In this document: positions 44,319 to 53,051 of the stretch, one piece after another
How the letters are laid out: every line of letters begins with the position of its first letter
Position numbering within the stretch: position 1 is the stretch's first letter
Source: Geminicoccaceae bacterium
Lineage (GTDB): Bacteria > Pseudomonadota > Alphaproteobacteria > Geminicoccales > Geminicoccaceae
Direction of reading: 5' to 3'
NCBI GenBank assembly: GCA_028279345.1
Contig: JANQNY010000058.1
Coordinates: 1 to 55,455, forward strand
Length of the DNA: 55,455 bases
Translations under genes and position numbers: made by a program
The notes under the pieces: generated by a model
The model's database searches: none
Told to the model about the DNA's origin: nothing
Seen by the model: the letters and a program-made list of their open reading frames with translations, nothing else

Positions 44319-45038
44319 CTAGCCGCGCGCCAAAACAGCGTCGATGCGCTCGCCCATGTCCTCGCTGCTGCGTCCACCTTCGAGCCGCTCACCGTCGATG
44401 ATGAAAGTCGGCGTCGCCTCGACGCCGTAGCGCTCACGGCCCTCAAACTGCGCTTCGAGGATCCAGTCCAGAAGGTCGAAATCGGCGAGGCACTGGTAGC
44501 TATCCTCCGGCGCCAAGCCGCCGAAGCGAGCGAGATCGACCAGCGCGTTGACGGTGCCGGCGACGCTCATCAGGCTGTCGACCTCCTCGGGCGTGCGGCC
44601 GGCATCGCGCCAGAGGTCCGGCAGCCCAGCCTCTTCGAGCCGCTGTCCGTCGGCCCGCGTTGTCGGCGCCCCAGCCCAACGCGTCTGCTCGGTGAACAGC
44701 ATATCCAAGAAGGGGAAGAAGCTCTCCTCGCCGGCGCAATGCGCCACGGCCGACGCGAGCCAGGCCCGCAGGTCGAGGGGGAAGTCGCGAAAGACCAGCT
44801 TCGCCTTGCCCGTGTCGATGTAGTTGGCTTTGAGACCGGGCAGCTCCTCGGCGTGCCATGACGCGCAATGCGGGCAGGTGAGCGACGAGTACTCGCGGAT
44901 CTCGACCGGTGCGTCCGGATCACCGAGCACCTTCTCGGTGAAGAGCCCGGTCGCCTGCGCGAACGCCCGACGCGGCGGTGCGAGGCCTCCAGCAAGGACG
45001 AGAGCGGTCGAGGAGAGAAACCAGCGACGTTGGAGCAC
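44319..45038 (-). CDS. DsbA-family thiol oxidoreductase with Tat-like signal
   Basis: Predicted periplasmic disulfide oxidoreductase of 239 aa. The N-terminus has RRWFLSS followed by a hydrophobic stretch and AFA at about 25-27, which fits a twin-arginine signal peptide. The thioredoxin-fold active site is CPHC at 55-58, preceded by EYSSLT. The C-terminal VEATPTFIIDGERLEG contains the conserved cis-Pro loop (TPT) and is typical of the DsbA/DsbG-like group next to smc in alphaproteobacteria. The DUF721 gene is 26 nt upstream on the same strand. Confidence 0.9.
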   Translation of the reverse strand: MLQRRWFLSSTALVLAGGLAPPRRAFAQATGLFTEKVLGDPDAPVEIREYSSLTCPHCASWHAEELPGLKANYIDTGKAKLVFRDFPLDLRAWLASAVAHCAGEESFFPFLDMLFTEQTRWAGAPTTRADGQRLEEAGLPDLWRDAGRTPEEVDSLMSVAGTVNALVDLARFGGLAPEDSYQCLADFDLLDWILEAQFEGRERYGVEATPTFIIDGERLEGGRSSEDMGERIDAVLARG

Positions 45039-45064
45039 ATGATCCTCCTTGAGACCCGCGGGAT

Positions 45065-45604
45065 TTAGCGGCCGTCCGGCTCCGCCTCAAGTACCGACGA
45101 CCGATAGCGCCGGCGGGCCACGGCACGCCCCAGCGACGCGAGGGAAGCGCGCAGCCCCTCCGCTTCCACCTCCGCGACCACGGCCTCGATCCGCGCCTCC
45201 TCGCCCGCCGGCAGCGGCGTAGCGGCCACCGGCTCGGGCGGCTGCGGAATGGGTCCCTGCACGAGCCTCAGACGGACAGCGATTTGGCTGCCGAAGAAGG
45301 TGTTGATACGCTCGAGCAAGCGCGGCTCCTCGTGCTGCACGATCAGGGCGGCGCTCGGCGGGACGCGCAGGCTCAGCGTGCGCGAGCGCCGATCGAGCCG
45401 CAGGGGCAGTGTGTCCAGCGCGCGCTCGGGGCCAATGATCGTCGGCCAGTCTGTGAGCAGGCGTGCGTCGACGAACCCTTGCCGACGGGTTGCCGGCGTC
45501 AGGATGCGCCCGAGCAACGCCGCGGCGACGGTCGGGGCTTCGACGCGACGGGACTCCACCTTGCGACCCGCCCGGCCGGCCCTACGCTCGCCCTGGATGA
45601 CCAA
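45065..45604 (-). CDS. DUF721 (DciA-like) protein
   Basis: Basic protein of up to 179 aa. The long frame starts at a TTG (45604), and a GTG at 45559 giving 164 aa is an alternative. The DUF721 core at about 35-115 includes WPTIIGPERALDTLPLRL and LSLRVPPSAALIVQHEEPRLLERINTFFG. DciA-type DUF721 proteins load the replicative helicase in many bacteria; whether this one does is inference. With the TTG start it overlaps the divergent mutY start by 8 nt. It heads the run DUF721-dsbA-smc. Confidence 0.82.
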   Translation of the reverse strand: MVIQGERRAGRAGRKVESRRVEAPTVAAALLGRILTPATRRQGFVDARLLTDWPTIIGPERALDTLPLRLDRRSRTLSLRVPPSAALIVQHEEPRLLERINTFFGSQIAVRLRLVQGPIPQPPEPVAATPLPAGEEARIEAVVAEVEAEGLRASLASLGRAVARRRYRSSVLEAEPDGR

Positions 45605-46682
45605 AACGCACCCCCTATCGAAACGCGAGACATCGACGCTCTACCGCGATCTGCTGGCTTGGTACGCCGAGCATGGGCGCACGCTACCCTGGCGCGCGCG
45701 TGCCGGCGAGCCCTCCGACCCTTATCGCGTGCTCGTGAGCGAGCTGATGCTCCAGCAGACGACGGTGGCGACCGTCACCAAGCGCTTTGCGCCGTTCATG
45801 GCCCGGTTCCCCACGCTATCGGCTCTTGCAGCGGCACCCTTGGACGACGTGCTCCATGCTTGGCAGGGCCTCGGCTACTACCGGCGGGCGCGCGGGCTCC
45901 ACGCCTGTGCACAGACCGTCGTCGAGCGCCATGGTGGCCGCCTTCCTGAGGCGCCGGCGGCGCTCGAAGCACTGCCGAGCATCGGCCCCTACACCGCTGC
46001 CGCCGTCGCCGCGATCGCCTTCGATCACCCGGTGCTCGCCGTCGATGCCAATGTCGAGCGGGTTCTGGCGCGGCTCTTTGCGGTGGAGACCCCGCTCCCG
46101 CAGGCCCGCGCCGAGTTGCGCCGGCGGGCCGCGGGCCTGACACCCAACGAACGACCGGGCGACAGCGTGCAGGCGCTGATGGATCTCGGCGCCAGCGTTT
46201 GCCGCCCGCAGCGACCCGCGTGTACGGCCTGCCCCCTGCGCGCGCACTGCGCGGCCTTTCGCCTCGGCCTGGCCGACCACCTACCGGCGAAGGCGGCACG
46301 GGGCGCGCGGCCGAACCGCTTTGCCGTAGCGTTCTACCTCGTGCGTCCGGACGGCGCCGTCCTGTTCCGGCGCCGGCCACCGACCGGCTTGCTCGCCGGC
46401 TTGGCCGAGCTGCCGTCGACCGCCTGGACCGAGGCACCGCCCATGGCGACCGAGATCGCCGGTTCCGCTCCCGCAGATTGCCGCTGGGAAGCCGTGCCCG
46501 GTCGCGTCCGTCATGTCTTCACGCACCTCGTGCTCGACATCGAGCTGCGGCGGGGTGAGCTGCGCGGAACGACACCGTTGCTTGAGCCGGCGCCGCTGTG
46601 GTGCGCACCGCAGGCATTCGATACGCTCGCCTTGCCGACACTGACGCGCAAGCTCTTGGCGCAGGTGGCCGGCGGAGCCTGA
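45597..46682 (+). CDS. mutY: A/G-specific adenine glycosylase MutY
   Basis: Base-excision repair glycosylase that removes A opposite 8-oxoG (361 aa from the ATG at 45597, where the family begins). Visible are SELMLQQTTVATV with the catalytic Glu near 49, the helix-hairpin-helix LPSIGPYTAAAVAAIAF near 125-141 and the catalytic Asp in AVDANVERVLARLF. The four-cysteine [4Fe-4S] pattern C-x6-C-x2-C-x5-C lies near 202-218. The C-terminal NUDIX-like domain recognises 8-oxoG. It is divergent from DUF721 and stands 13 nt before an AsmA gene. Confidence 0.96.
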   Translation: MTKTHPLSKRETSTLYRDLLAWYAEHGRTLPWRARAGEPSDPYRVLVSELMLQQTTVATVTKRFAPFMARFPTLSALAAAPLDDVLHAWQGLGYYRRARGLHACAQTVVERHGGRLPEAPAALEALPSIGPYTAAAVAAIAFDHPVLAVDANVERVLARLFAVETPLPQARAELRRRAAGLTPNERPGDSVQALMDLGASVCRPQRPACTACPLRAHCAAFRLGLADHLPAKAARGARPNRFAVAFYLVRPDGAVLFRRRPPTGLLAGLAELPSTAWTEAPPMATEIAGSAPADCRWEAVPGRVRHVFTHLVLDIELRRGELRGTTPLLEPAPLWCAPQAFDTLALPTLTRKLLAQVAGGA

Positions 46683-46695
46683 GACGGAGACGAAG

Positions 46696-48750
46696 ATGCG
46701 CTGGTTGCTTGGTGGCCTCGTGTTCCTCGCGTTGGCGGGAGCAGCACTGGTCATCGGTGGTCCCCACCTGATCCCCCAGGAGTGGCTGAGGCAGCAGGTG
46801 GCGAGCGAGCTCGCCGCGGCGACCGGACGGCCGGTCGCGATCACCGGCGAGACCAGCGTGCAGCTCGTGCCATATCCGGCCGCGCGGTTGGGCGGGCTGG
46901 AGATCGCCGGCGCGGCAGGCTTTGAAGGCCCACCGCTCGTGCGCGCTGACGCGATCAGCGTCGATCTGGCGCTCTTCCCCTTGCTGGGCAGCGCGATCGA
47001 GGTGCGCCGCCTCGTTGTCGAAGGGCTCGACGTCCGGCTGCAGATCGATCCGACCGGCCGTGCGAACTGGAGCGTGGACGCCACGGGCGAGAGCAGCCCC
47101 TCACCGGCGACCGAGGAGCCGAGTGCGCCCGCAGGAGCGCCCGAAGCGACGGTCGCTCGCCCGACGGGCGGGCAGCCAACGCCGGCAGTCTCGCTAGGCG
47201 ACGTGCGACTGATCGGAGGCCATATCAGCCTGGACGATCGCCAAACGGGCAGCCAACGCGTCTTCGAGAACGTCGAAGGCAACGTCACCATGAAAGCCCT
47301 CGCCGAGCCTCTGTCGGTCGCGTTGACCGGGCAGCTCGACGGACGCGCGCTTGCTCTCAACCTGGCACTCGATACGCCTGCGGACGTTGTGGCCGGCCGC
47401 GAAGTCAGCGTGACGGCGACGGCCGACAGTGCCGGAACGCGCGCAACGCTTGATGGTACCCTGACGGCGGGCGATGCACGCGGCCTGCGCGGTGCGCTGG
47501 ATGTAAGGGTCCAGGAGGTCGGCGCGACGGCAAGTTGGCTCGCGGGCACTGACATCGATGCCCCTGTCACCACGTTGAACCTCACCGGTCAGCTCGAGGT
47601 CGAACCGCAGCGGTTAGCGCTGAGCGCGCTGCGGCTCGAGGCCGACGACCTCTCTGGCGAGGGCGATCTCGTCCTCGACGGTTCCGGAGACCGGCCGCTC
47701 CTCAGGGGTTCGTTGGCGTTGGGCGAGATCGATCTCGCTGCCTTCGAGCGTGCAGAAAGTGCGACGCCAGCGCCGGAGGCCGACCCCACCGCTGGCGAAA
47801 CACCCGAGCGGCCGAAGGGCGACCGCGAACGCGATCCGGAGGCATCGAAGCCGGAGAAGGCTGCGACCGAAGCCGACATCCGCCTAGCGCCCGTACCGCT
47901 CGATCTGGACGTCGCGGTCAACTTCGAGGGGCTGCGCGCGCCGCCGCTGACGTTCGGCGCCGGCACCGCGCATCTGGGCGGCAGCGATGGCGAGCTGGCG
48001 TTGGCCGTGGGAAGCCTCGAGCTCTACGGCGGGACAGCCGCCGGCACGGTCAAGCTAGCGCCGCACGACGTCGGCATCGTCGTCACTCCCGACGTCACGT
48101 TGCGCGGCATCGAAACCGGACCGCTGCTGCGCGATCTCGCCAACGTCGGGAACCTCGACGGCAAGGCGGATGTGAGCTTCACCGGTGAGGCGCGCGGCGG
48201 CAACGAGGCGGAACTCTTGGCATCTCTGGACGGCAGCGGCCGCTTGGCGATCGCGCGCGCCGTCCTGACCGGGCTTGCCGGCCATCCCGAGCTCGAACAG
48301 CTGCGAACGCTGCTCATGCTCGGCGGCGAAGCCGGCGCCCCGATCCGCCTCGCCGACATCACCGCGACCTTCGATGTTGCCGACGGCATCGTGCGCAATG
48401 ACGATCTCAGCGCCGCAACGCCGGCGTTGCAGATCTCCGGCGCAGGCAGCGTGGATCTGCCCGGAGAGCGCGTGCCCAGCTATCGGCTGACGCCCTCTCC
48501 GAGCGGTCTCTTAGGAACCATCCAGGAGCTGCAGGTGCTCTCGGTTCCGGTCGTCATAGAAGGGCCCTTCGACAGCTTGCGCGTGCGCTACGAACCGCCG
48601 GCCGCCGCTCGCGTGCCTCTCAAAGACGCAGCCGAGGCACTTGAGGAGGCGCGTGAACAGCTCGAGCAGGGTGACGTCGAAGGTGCTGCGGAGACAGTCA
48701 TCCAGAAGGGCCTCGGCGGGCTTCTTCGCGGACTAGGAATCGACCCCTAG
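46696..48750 (+). CDS. AsmA family protein
   Basis: Large envelope protein of 684 aa anchored by one N-terminal helix (about 1-22, LLGGLVFLALAGAALVIGG). The AsmA start follows: a segment with ATGRPVAITGETSVQLVPYPAARLGGLEI. It has long stretches of beta-type repeats, charged Pro/Glu linkers near 130-160 and 350-390, and a C-terminal AsmA_2-like region near 480-620. AsmA-like proteins are linked to lipid transport or outer-membrane assembly. The ATG at 46696 has a GGAGACGAAG-type SD and is 13 nt after mutY, so cotranscription is likely. Confidence 0.87.
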   Translation: MRWLLGGLVFLALAGAALVIGGPHLIPQEWLRQQVASELAAATGRPVAITGETSVQLVPYPAARLGGLEIAGAAGFEGPPLVRADAISVDLALFPLLGSAIEVRRLVVEGLDVRLQIDPTGRANWSVDATGESSPSPATEEPSAPAGAPEATVARPTGGQPTPAVSLGDVRLIGGHISLDDRQTGSQRVFENVEGNVTMKALAEPLSVALTGQLDGRALALNLALDTPADVVAGREVSVTATADSAGTRATLDGTLTAGDARGLRGALDVRVQEVGATASWLAGTDIDAPVTTLNLTGQLEVEPQRLALSALRLEADDLSGEGDLVLDGSGDRPLLRGSLALGEIDLAAFERAESATPAPEADPTAGETPERPKGDRERDPEASKPEKAATEADIRLAPVPLDLDVAVNFEGLRAPPLTFGAGTAHLGGSDGELALAVGSLELYGGTAAGTVKLAPHDVGIVVTPDVTLRGIETGPLLRDLANVGNLDGKADVSFTGEARGGNEAELLASLDGSGRLAIARAVLTGLAGHPELEQLRTLLMLGGEAGAPIRLADITATFDVADGIVRNDDLSAATPALQISGAGSVDLPGERVPSYRLTPSPSGLLGTIQELQVLSVPVVIEGPFDSLRVRYEPPAAARVPLKDAAEALEEAREQLEQGDVEGAAETVIQKGLGGLLRGLGIDP

Positions 48751-48944
48751 ACAGTCATCGGAGACAGTGGCATCGAGGCCGCCACGCAAACGCCCATTGC
48801 GAATGTCCTTTCGGCTGCATGCGAAGCCATGGACACCGCGTTCGCATGGCAGGCGAAGCTGTTGGCCAGCGTGGCACGGACCGGCCACTTGGTACGGCGA
48901 TGTGAGATGCCTTGCGCGTCGTCTTGACCAAGTAGGAGCCGTTC

Positions 48945-49926
48945 TTGTCCGAAGCTGCGCTCTTGAAAGGTCGCTCCGCCGACCAGGACCGGCTGGCGCA
49001 TTTGCCGATCGGCTTCTTCGCGATGGTGATGGGCCTGTTGGGGCTGGCGCTTGCCACGCTTAGGCAGGAGGCGTTCGTCGACCTTCCCCATGCCGTGAGC
49101 CTCTGGATCGTGTTGGGAGCGGGCGGCACGTTCCTCACACTCGCCGCCCTCTACACGCTCAAGGCGGTACGCTTTCCGGGCGCCGTGCGCGGAGTGGCAA
49201 CATCCCGTCAAGATCGCCTTCTTCTCGACCGTCAGCATCAGCCTCGTGCTTCTGGGCACGGGTCTCCAGCCTTTCACCCCGCAGCACTGGATCTGGGGCG
49301 CGGGTGCCACCCTCCAGCTGGCGGCGACGCTCGCGATCATGTCGATGTGGATCGCAAGTGCACTTTAGGAGGCGCCGCACCTCAATTCCGCCCGGTTCAT
49401 TCCGGCGGGCGGCAACGCGCTCGTGCCGCTCGTCGCCGCGCAGCATGGTTTCGTCGAGATCGGCTGGCTGTTCCTGTCCATCGGCCTCGTGTCCTGGCTC
49501 GTTCTGTTGACGAACGTCTTCAACCGGCTCGTCTTCCACCACCCGCAGCCGCCGCACCTGCTGCCGACGCTCTGCATCCTCATCGCCCCGCCGGCGTTGG
49601 CCTTTCTCGCCTACACGAGCCTCACCGGCGCGCTCGACGGCTTCGGCCGCCTGCTCTACTACCCGGCCGTGTTCTTCTTCCTACTGGTTGTGGGCCAGCT
49701 GCCGCGGCTCTTGCGGCTGCCGTTTGCGCTCTCCTGGTGGGCCTATTCCTTTCCGCGCGCGGCGTTGACCGTCGCGACCTTCGTAATGGCCGAAGCGACC
49801 AACACTCCGCTCTTCCCCGTCGCCGCCGTCGGCCTCTACGGCGTGCTTGTCGTGGTGGTCGGCTGGCTCACCGTGCGCACCGCCGTCGCGTGCCGCCAAG
49901 ATGCCATTTGCCAGCCGCACCCCTGA
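48945..49926 (+). pseudogene. Broken TDT/TehA (SLAC1-type) transporter gene
   Basis: The pieces together match a tellurite-resistance/dicarboxylate (TDT) transporter. A frame from the TTG at 48945 (SD AGGAG) reads HLPIGFFAMVMGLLGLALA and two helices up to about 49190. The match then moves to another frame: EWQHPVKIAFFSTVSISLVLLGTG, with the typical HPV motif. This implies loss of 2 nt or gain of 1 near 49192. In the second frame a TAG at 49366-49368 interrupts just before the segment APHLNSARFIPAGGNALVPL. The rest runs intact to 49926. Two lesions suggest a true pseudogene, unless they are sequencing errors. No other gene is seen in 48751-48944. Confidence 0.8.
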
Positions 49927-49974
49927 CGACGGCACCGCTGGTCAACCGAAGCGGCGTCTCAACCCATGTGCGGA

Positions 49975-50322
49975 CTAGGTCGGCCGCCAGGCATCGACGA
50001 CGTGTCGCGGCCACGTCCTCGGCGCCAGCAACACGGCGTCGAAGCGCACCTCGCAGCCACCATGGTGCGCGAGCCAGTGCTCGGCCGCCCGCGCGATGCG
50101 CTCGCGCTGCCGCGGCGTCACAGCCTCGCCGGCGGTCGCCAGATGGCTTCGCCGCTTGACCTCGACGAACACAACGAGCCCGCCGCGTCGGCACACCAGA
50201 TCGATCTCGCCGACGGGCGCGCGATAGCGCCGGGCGGCGATCTGGAAGCCCTTGAGCCTCAGCAGCAGCTCCGCGAGCCGCTCGGCGCGGCGCCCGTCGC
50301 GCTCGTGACGTTCGCGGCTCAT
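49975..50322 (-). CDS. yraN: UPF0102 protein YraN
   Basis: Small nuclease-fold protein of the UPF0102 family (115 aa from the ATG at 50322, which overlaps the rsmI stop as ATGA). It has the family pattern RAERLAELLLRLKGFQIAARRYRAPVGEIDLVCRRGGLVVFVEVKRRS, in which GEIDLV and FVEVKRR form a PD-(D/E)XK-like ExK core. The function is unproven. The place directly after rsmI is the usual one. Confidence 0.92.
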   Translation of the reverse strand: MSRERHERDGRRAERLAELLLRLKGFQIAARRYRAPVGEIDLVCRRGGLVVFVEVKRRSHLATAGEAVTPRQRERIARAAEHWLAHHGGCEVRFDAVLLAPRTWPRHVVDAWRPT

Positions 50323-51212
50323 CGCCGCTGCAGCTCGAGCGCCCGGGCATAGAGCGCCCGGCGCGGCCGTCCGCTCTGTGCGGCAACACGCCGCGCCGCC
50401 TCGCTCGGTGCCACCTCGGCGAGGGCGTCGAGGAGCGCCGCGTCCAAGGCCGCCGAGTCCATCGGCTCGACGCTCGTAGCAGGACCGGCGATGACGAGCA
50501 CCACCTCGCCGCGTGGCGGCTCGCGCGCGCACCCCTCGGCGAGCTCAGCAAGTGTTCCCTGGCGAAACGCCTCGAAACGCTTGGTGAGCTCGCGTGCGAC
50601 GACGGCCTCGCGACCGCCCAGCTCGCGCGCCAGGGCCCCTAGGGTGGCGGCTGTCCGCGTGGCATTCTCGAAGACGACGAGCGTGGCGGGCACGCGCGCC
50701 AGCTCCTGGATGACGCGTTCACGCGCGGCCGCCTTCGCCGGCAAGAAGCCCTGGAAGAAGAAGCGGTCCGTGGCGAGGCCCGAGGCGGTGAGCGCGGCAA
50801 GCACGGCCGAGGGGCCGGGCACGGGCACGACCGCATGGCCCGCCGCGCGGGCAGCGCGGACCAACTTGTACCCGGGATCGGAGACGAGCGGCGTGCCGGC
50901 ATCACTCACCAGCGCCAATGCGGCCCCGTCCGCGAGCGCCTCAAGGAGCCGCGGGCGGACGCGCTCGGCGTTGTGCTCATGATAGGCCGTGAGCGATGCC
51001 TCGATTCCCAGAAGGTGCAACAGCCGACCCGTGACGCGCGTATCCTCGCACACCACGCGCGCCGCCTCTGCAAGCACCGAACGCGCGCGCGGCGAGAGGT
51101 CCTGAAGGTTGCCGATCGGGGTCGCGACAAGGTAAAGCCCAGGGGCAAGCGATCGGCTCTCGCCGGTTGCCGCCTCCTGGCCGGCAGCCACGAGGGCTTC
51201 GCGTTCGGTCAC
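50319..51212 (-). CDS. rsmI: 16S rRNA (cytidine-2'-O)-methyltransferase RsmI
   Basis: SAM-dependent tetrapyrrole-methylase-fold enzyme that methylates C1402 of 16S rRNA (297 aa). The start is GTG at 51212. Diagnostic are LYLVATPIGNLQDLSPRA near 27-44, CEDTRVTGRLL, SDAGTPLVSDPGYKL near 102-116 and VPVPGPSAVLAALTASGL. It is divergent from the LpoA-like lipoprotein gene with only 21 nt between the starts and is coupled to yraN. Confidence 0.95.
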   Translation of the reverse strand: MTEREALVAAGQEAATGESRSLAPGLYLVATPIGNLQDLSPRARSVLAEAARVVCEDTRVTGRLLHLLGIEASLTAYHEHNAERVRPRLLEALADGAALALVSDAGTPLVSDPGYKLVRAARAAGHAVVPVPGPSAVLAALTASGLATDRFFFQGFLPAKAAARERVIQELARVPATLVVFENATRTAATLGALARELGGREAVVARELTKRFEAFRQGTLAELAEGCAREPPRGEVVLVIAGPATSVEPMDSAALDAALLDALAEVAPSEAARRVAAQSGRPRRALYARALELQRR

Positions 51213-51233
51213 GTCGAGAGTTCAGCCGCGACC

Positions 51234-52412
51234 ATGAGATTTCCTTTCAAGCTGGTCCGCTTTCCAGCGATCGCCGCCCTGGTCCTGGGCTTGGTCGCCT
51301 GCACGCAGCCTACCAGCTCGCCGTCTTCGACGTCGACGGGCAGCCAGCAAGGCGCCATCTCGGCAACGCAGTTGCCGGCGACGCCGCGTCGTGTCGGGCT
51401 GCTGGTGCCGCTCAACGGCCGGCTCAGCGCTGTCGGCCAAGACCTCGCGCGCGCCGCCGAGATGGCGGTCATCGAGCGCGGCGGTGAAGACCTGGTCCTC
51501 GTCACCGGTGATACCGCCAGCACCGCCGAGGGCGCCGTGCAGGCTGCTCGGGAGATGCTGCAGACCGCGCCACCGGTCGACGTCATCCTCGGCCCGCTCA
51601 CGGGCGACCACACGGCACGCATCGCGCCGTTGGCCCGCCAGCAGGGGGTGGCGGTGGTGTCGTTCTCCAGCCAATCCAACATCGCCGGCGATGGCGTTTT
51701 CGTGCTCGGCTATGGTCCCGGCGAACAGGTGCGCCGCGTGGTGCGCTATGCCGTCGGTCGCGGCCATAGCCGGATCGCGGCACTCGCCCCCAACGACGCC
51801 TACGGCCGGGCGGCGGTCGACAGCCTCCGCGACACACTCGCCGACGCGCCGGGGGCGCAACTCGCGGGCGTCGCGTTCTATGGGGCTGACGGCATCGATG
51901 CGGGCGCGCGCATGCGGGAACTGGCCGGCGGCGGTCCACCCCCGTTCGACGCGTTGCTCATCGCCGACGGGGGCAACCGCCTCAGGACCGTCAGTCAGCA
52001 GCTAGCCCAGAACGGGATCAGTCCTGTCGACGTTCGGCTGCTCGGAACGATGCTCTGGCAGCAGGATCGAGCCGCGCTCCTGGAGCCGACGCTTCGTGGC
52101 GCCTGGTATGCGGCCGTGGCGGACAGTGCCGTCCGCGACTTCACCGGGCGCTTCCGCCGCGCCTACGGGCGCGATCCTGATGGGCTCGCAGTGCTGGGCT
52201 ATGACGGGATCATCGTCACCGACGATGCGGCGCGCGCGCCTGCGACCGCGGCCTCCCGCCTGCTCGCGCCGCAAGGCTATCAGGGCGAGGCCGGCTTCAT
52301 TCGCTTCGTCTCGCCGGGGATCGCGGAGCATGGCTTGGCGATCTTGGAGCTGTCGCCAGGCGGCCCGATCGTCATCGAGCCGGCGCCGCTGCTGTTCGAT
52401 GGGACGTCGTAG
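51234..52412 (+). CDS. LpoA-like / periplasmic Leu-binding-type lipoprotein
   Basis: Lipoprotein of 392 aa with a signal peptide ending in GLVAC (Cys23). Residues about 50-390 form a type I periplasmic-binding fold: RRVGLLVPLNGRLSAVGQDLARAAEMAV, VDVILGPLTGD, VAVVSFSSQSNI, then DGLAVLGYDGI in the second half. This layout and its position beside rsmI and yraN match the penicillin-binding protein activator LpoA of other proteobacteria, here without the long N-terminal TPR domain. A role in peptidoglycan synthesis is inferred from that. A Leu/Ile-binding protein is the alternative, but no transporter genes are near. Confidence 0.87.
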   Translation: MRFPFKLVRFPAIAALVLGLVACTQPTSSPSSTSTGSQQGAISATQLPATPRRVGLLVPLNGRLSAVGQDLARAAEMAVIERGGEDLVLVTGDTASTAEGAVQAAREMLQTAPPVDVILGPLTGDHTARIAPLARQQGVAVVSFSSQSNIAGDGVFVLGYGPGEQVRRVVRYAVGRGHSRIAALAPNDAYGRAAVDSLRDTLADAPGAQLAGVAFYGADGIDAGARMRELAGGGPPPFDALLIADGGNRLRTVSQQLAQNGISPVDVRLLGTMLWQQDRAALLEPTLRGAWYAAVADSAVRDFTGRFRRAYGRDPDGLAVLGYDGIIVTDDAARAPATAASRLLAPQGYQGEAGFIRFVSPGIAEHGLAILELSPGGPIVIEPAPLLFDGTS

Positions 52413-52719
52413 ACCATAAGACCGACTCTCAGGACGCACCACGCGATCGGCTCGCAGAGCTGACGCACCGATGCGGCGACATCTCCCAGGCCCAGGGCCG
52501 ACGGCGCTTCAGCAGGCAGCCTTCCGCCTGAAGCAGCCATGGAGTGCGGTCGGCCTGACGGCCGCTTCGAGCCCAAACGAGGCATCGCGATCCGCACGGC
52601 ATTCGCGTCTTCAGCACGGATGGCGGCCTTCCGCGCACGGAGCCAATGCGTCCGCTTTCTGAAGTCTTGCGGCCGTTGTCTTAGCCCAGGCTACTGGCAG
52701 CGATGCGAGCAAAGCCGCC
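52413..52719. other. Intergenic DNA before IS fragment
   Basis: About 300 bases without a gene I can support. Open frames on both strands are short and of shadow type. No terminator with a T-run was seen. Confidence 0.45.
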
Positions 52720-52950
52720 GATGTGTACGGCGACGGTTATCGCCTGACAGAGCCGCTCCTTGTGCGAGGTTCAGGCGGCATGGATGCGCGCACGCGCTTG
52801 GGCTGGGTCCAGCTCTACGAGCAAGTCGGCAACGCCGGCGTCGTCTGTCGTCGGTGCGGCAGCTCCCGGCCGACGCTTCGGAAGTGGTGGCGTCGGTATC
52901 GTGAGAACAGTCCGGCCGGCCCGGAGGGACGGAGCCGGCGGCCGAAAATA
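52720..52950 (+). mobile_element. Truncated IS481-type insertion sequence, transposase N-terminus
   Basis: From the ATG at 52780 the plus strand reads MDARTRLGWVQLYEQVGNAG, then VCRRCGSSRPTLRKWWRRYREN and RSRRP, which is the helix-turn-helix N-terminus of IS481-type transposases. The similarity stops at about 52944, where the DNA suddenly becomes AT-rich and the frame closes at 52977. The rest, including the DDE catalytic domain, is missing. The left end probably lies near the TGT at 52720-52722, as family ends start with TGT. This is a dead fragment at the border of an AT-rich island. Confidence 0.75.
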
Positions 52951-53051
52951 CCACTTATCATGTCTCACAATTATTGAATCAAGTCAAGAAACGCCGGCTT
53001 CGGCGCAACATACACGACACTGTTGCACTCTATCTCAACTCATCTTTTATC

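Noticed and set aside
40581..44861. A 1426-codon open frame on the plus strand, antisense to smc
   Set aside because: Its translation is Arg/Leu/Gly-rich low-complexity sequence without domains, and it mirrors the third-position GC bias of smc. The smc protein on the other strand has all expected motifs.
45249..46682. A longer mutY starting at 45249
   Set aside because: The first 116 residues are Arg/Ser-rich and antisense to DUF721; MutY family sequence begins at the ATG at 45597.
48747..49340. A 197-codon minus-strand frame over the start of the TDT gene
   Set aside because: It has no recognisable domain and overlaps the well-matched transporter sequence on the plus strand.
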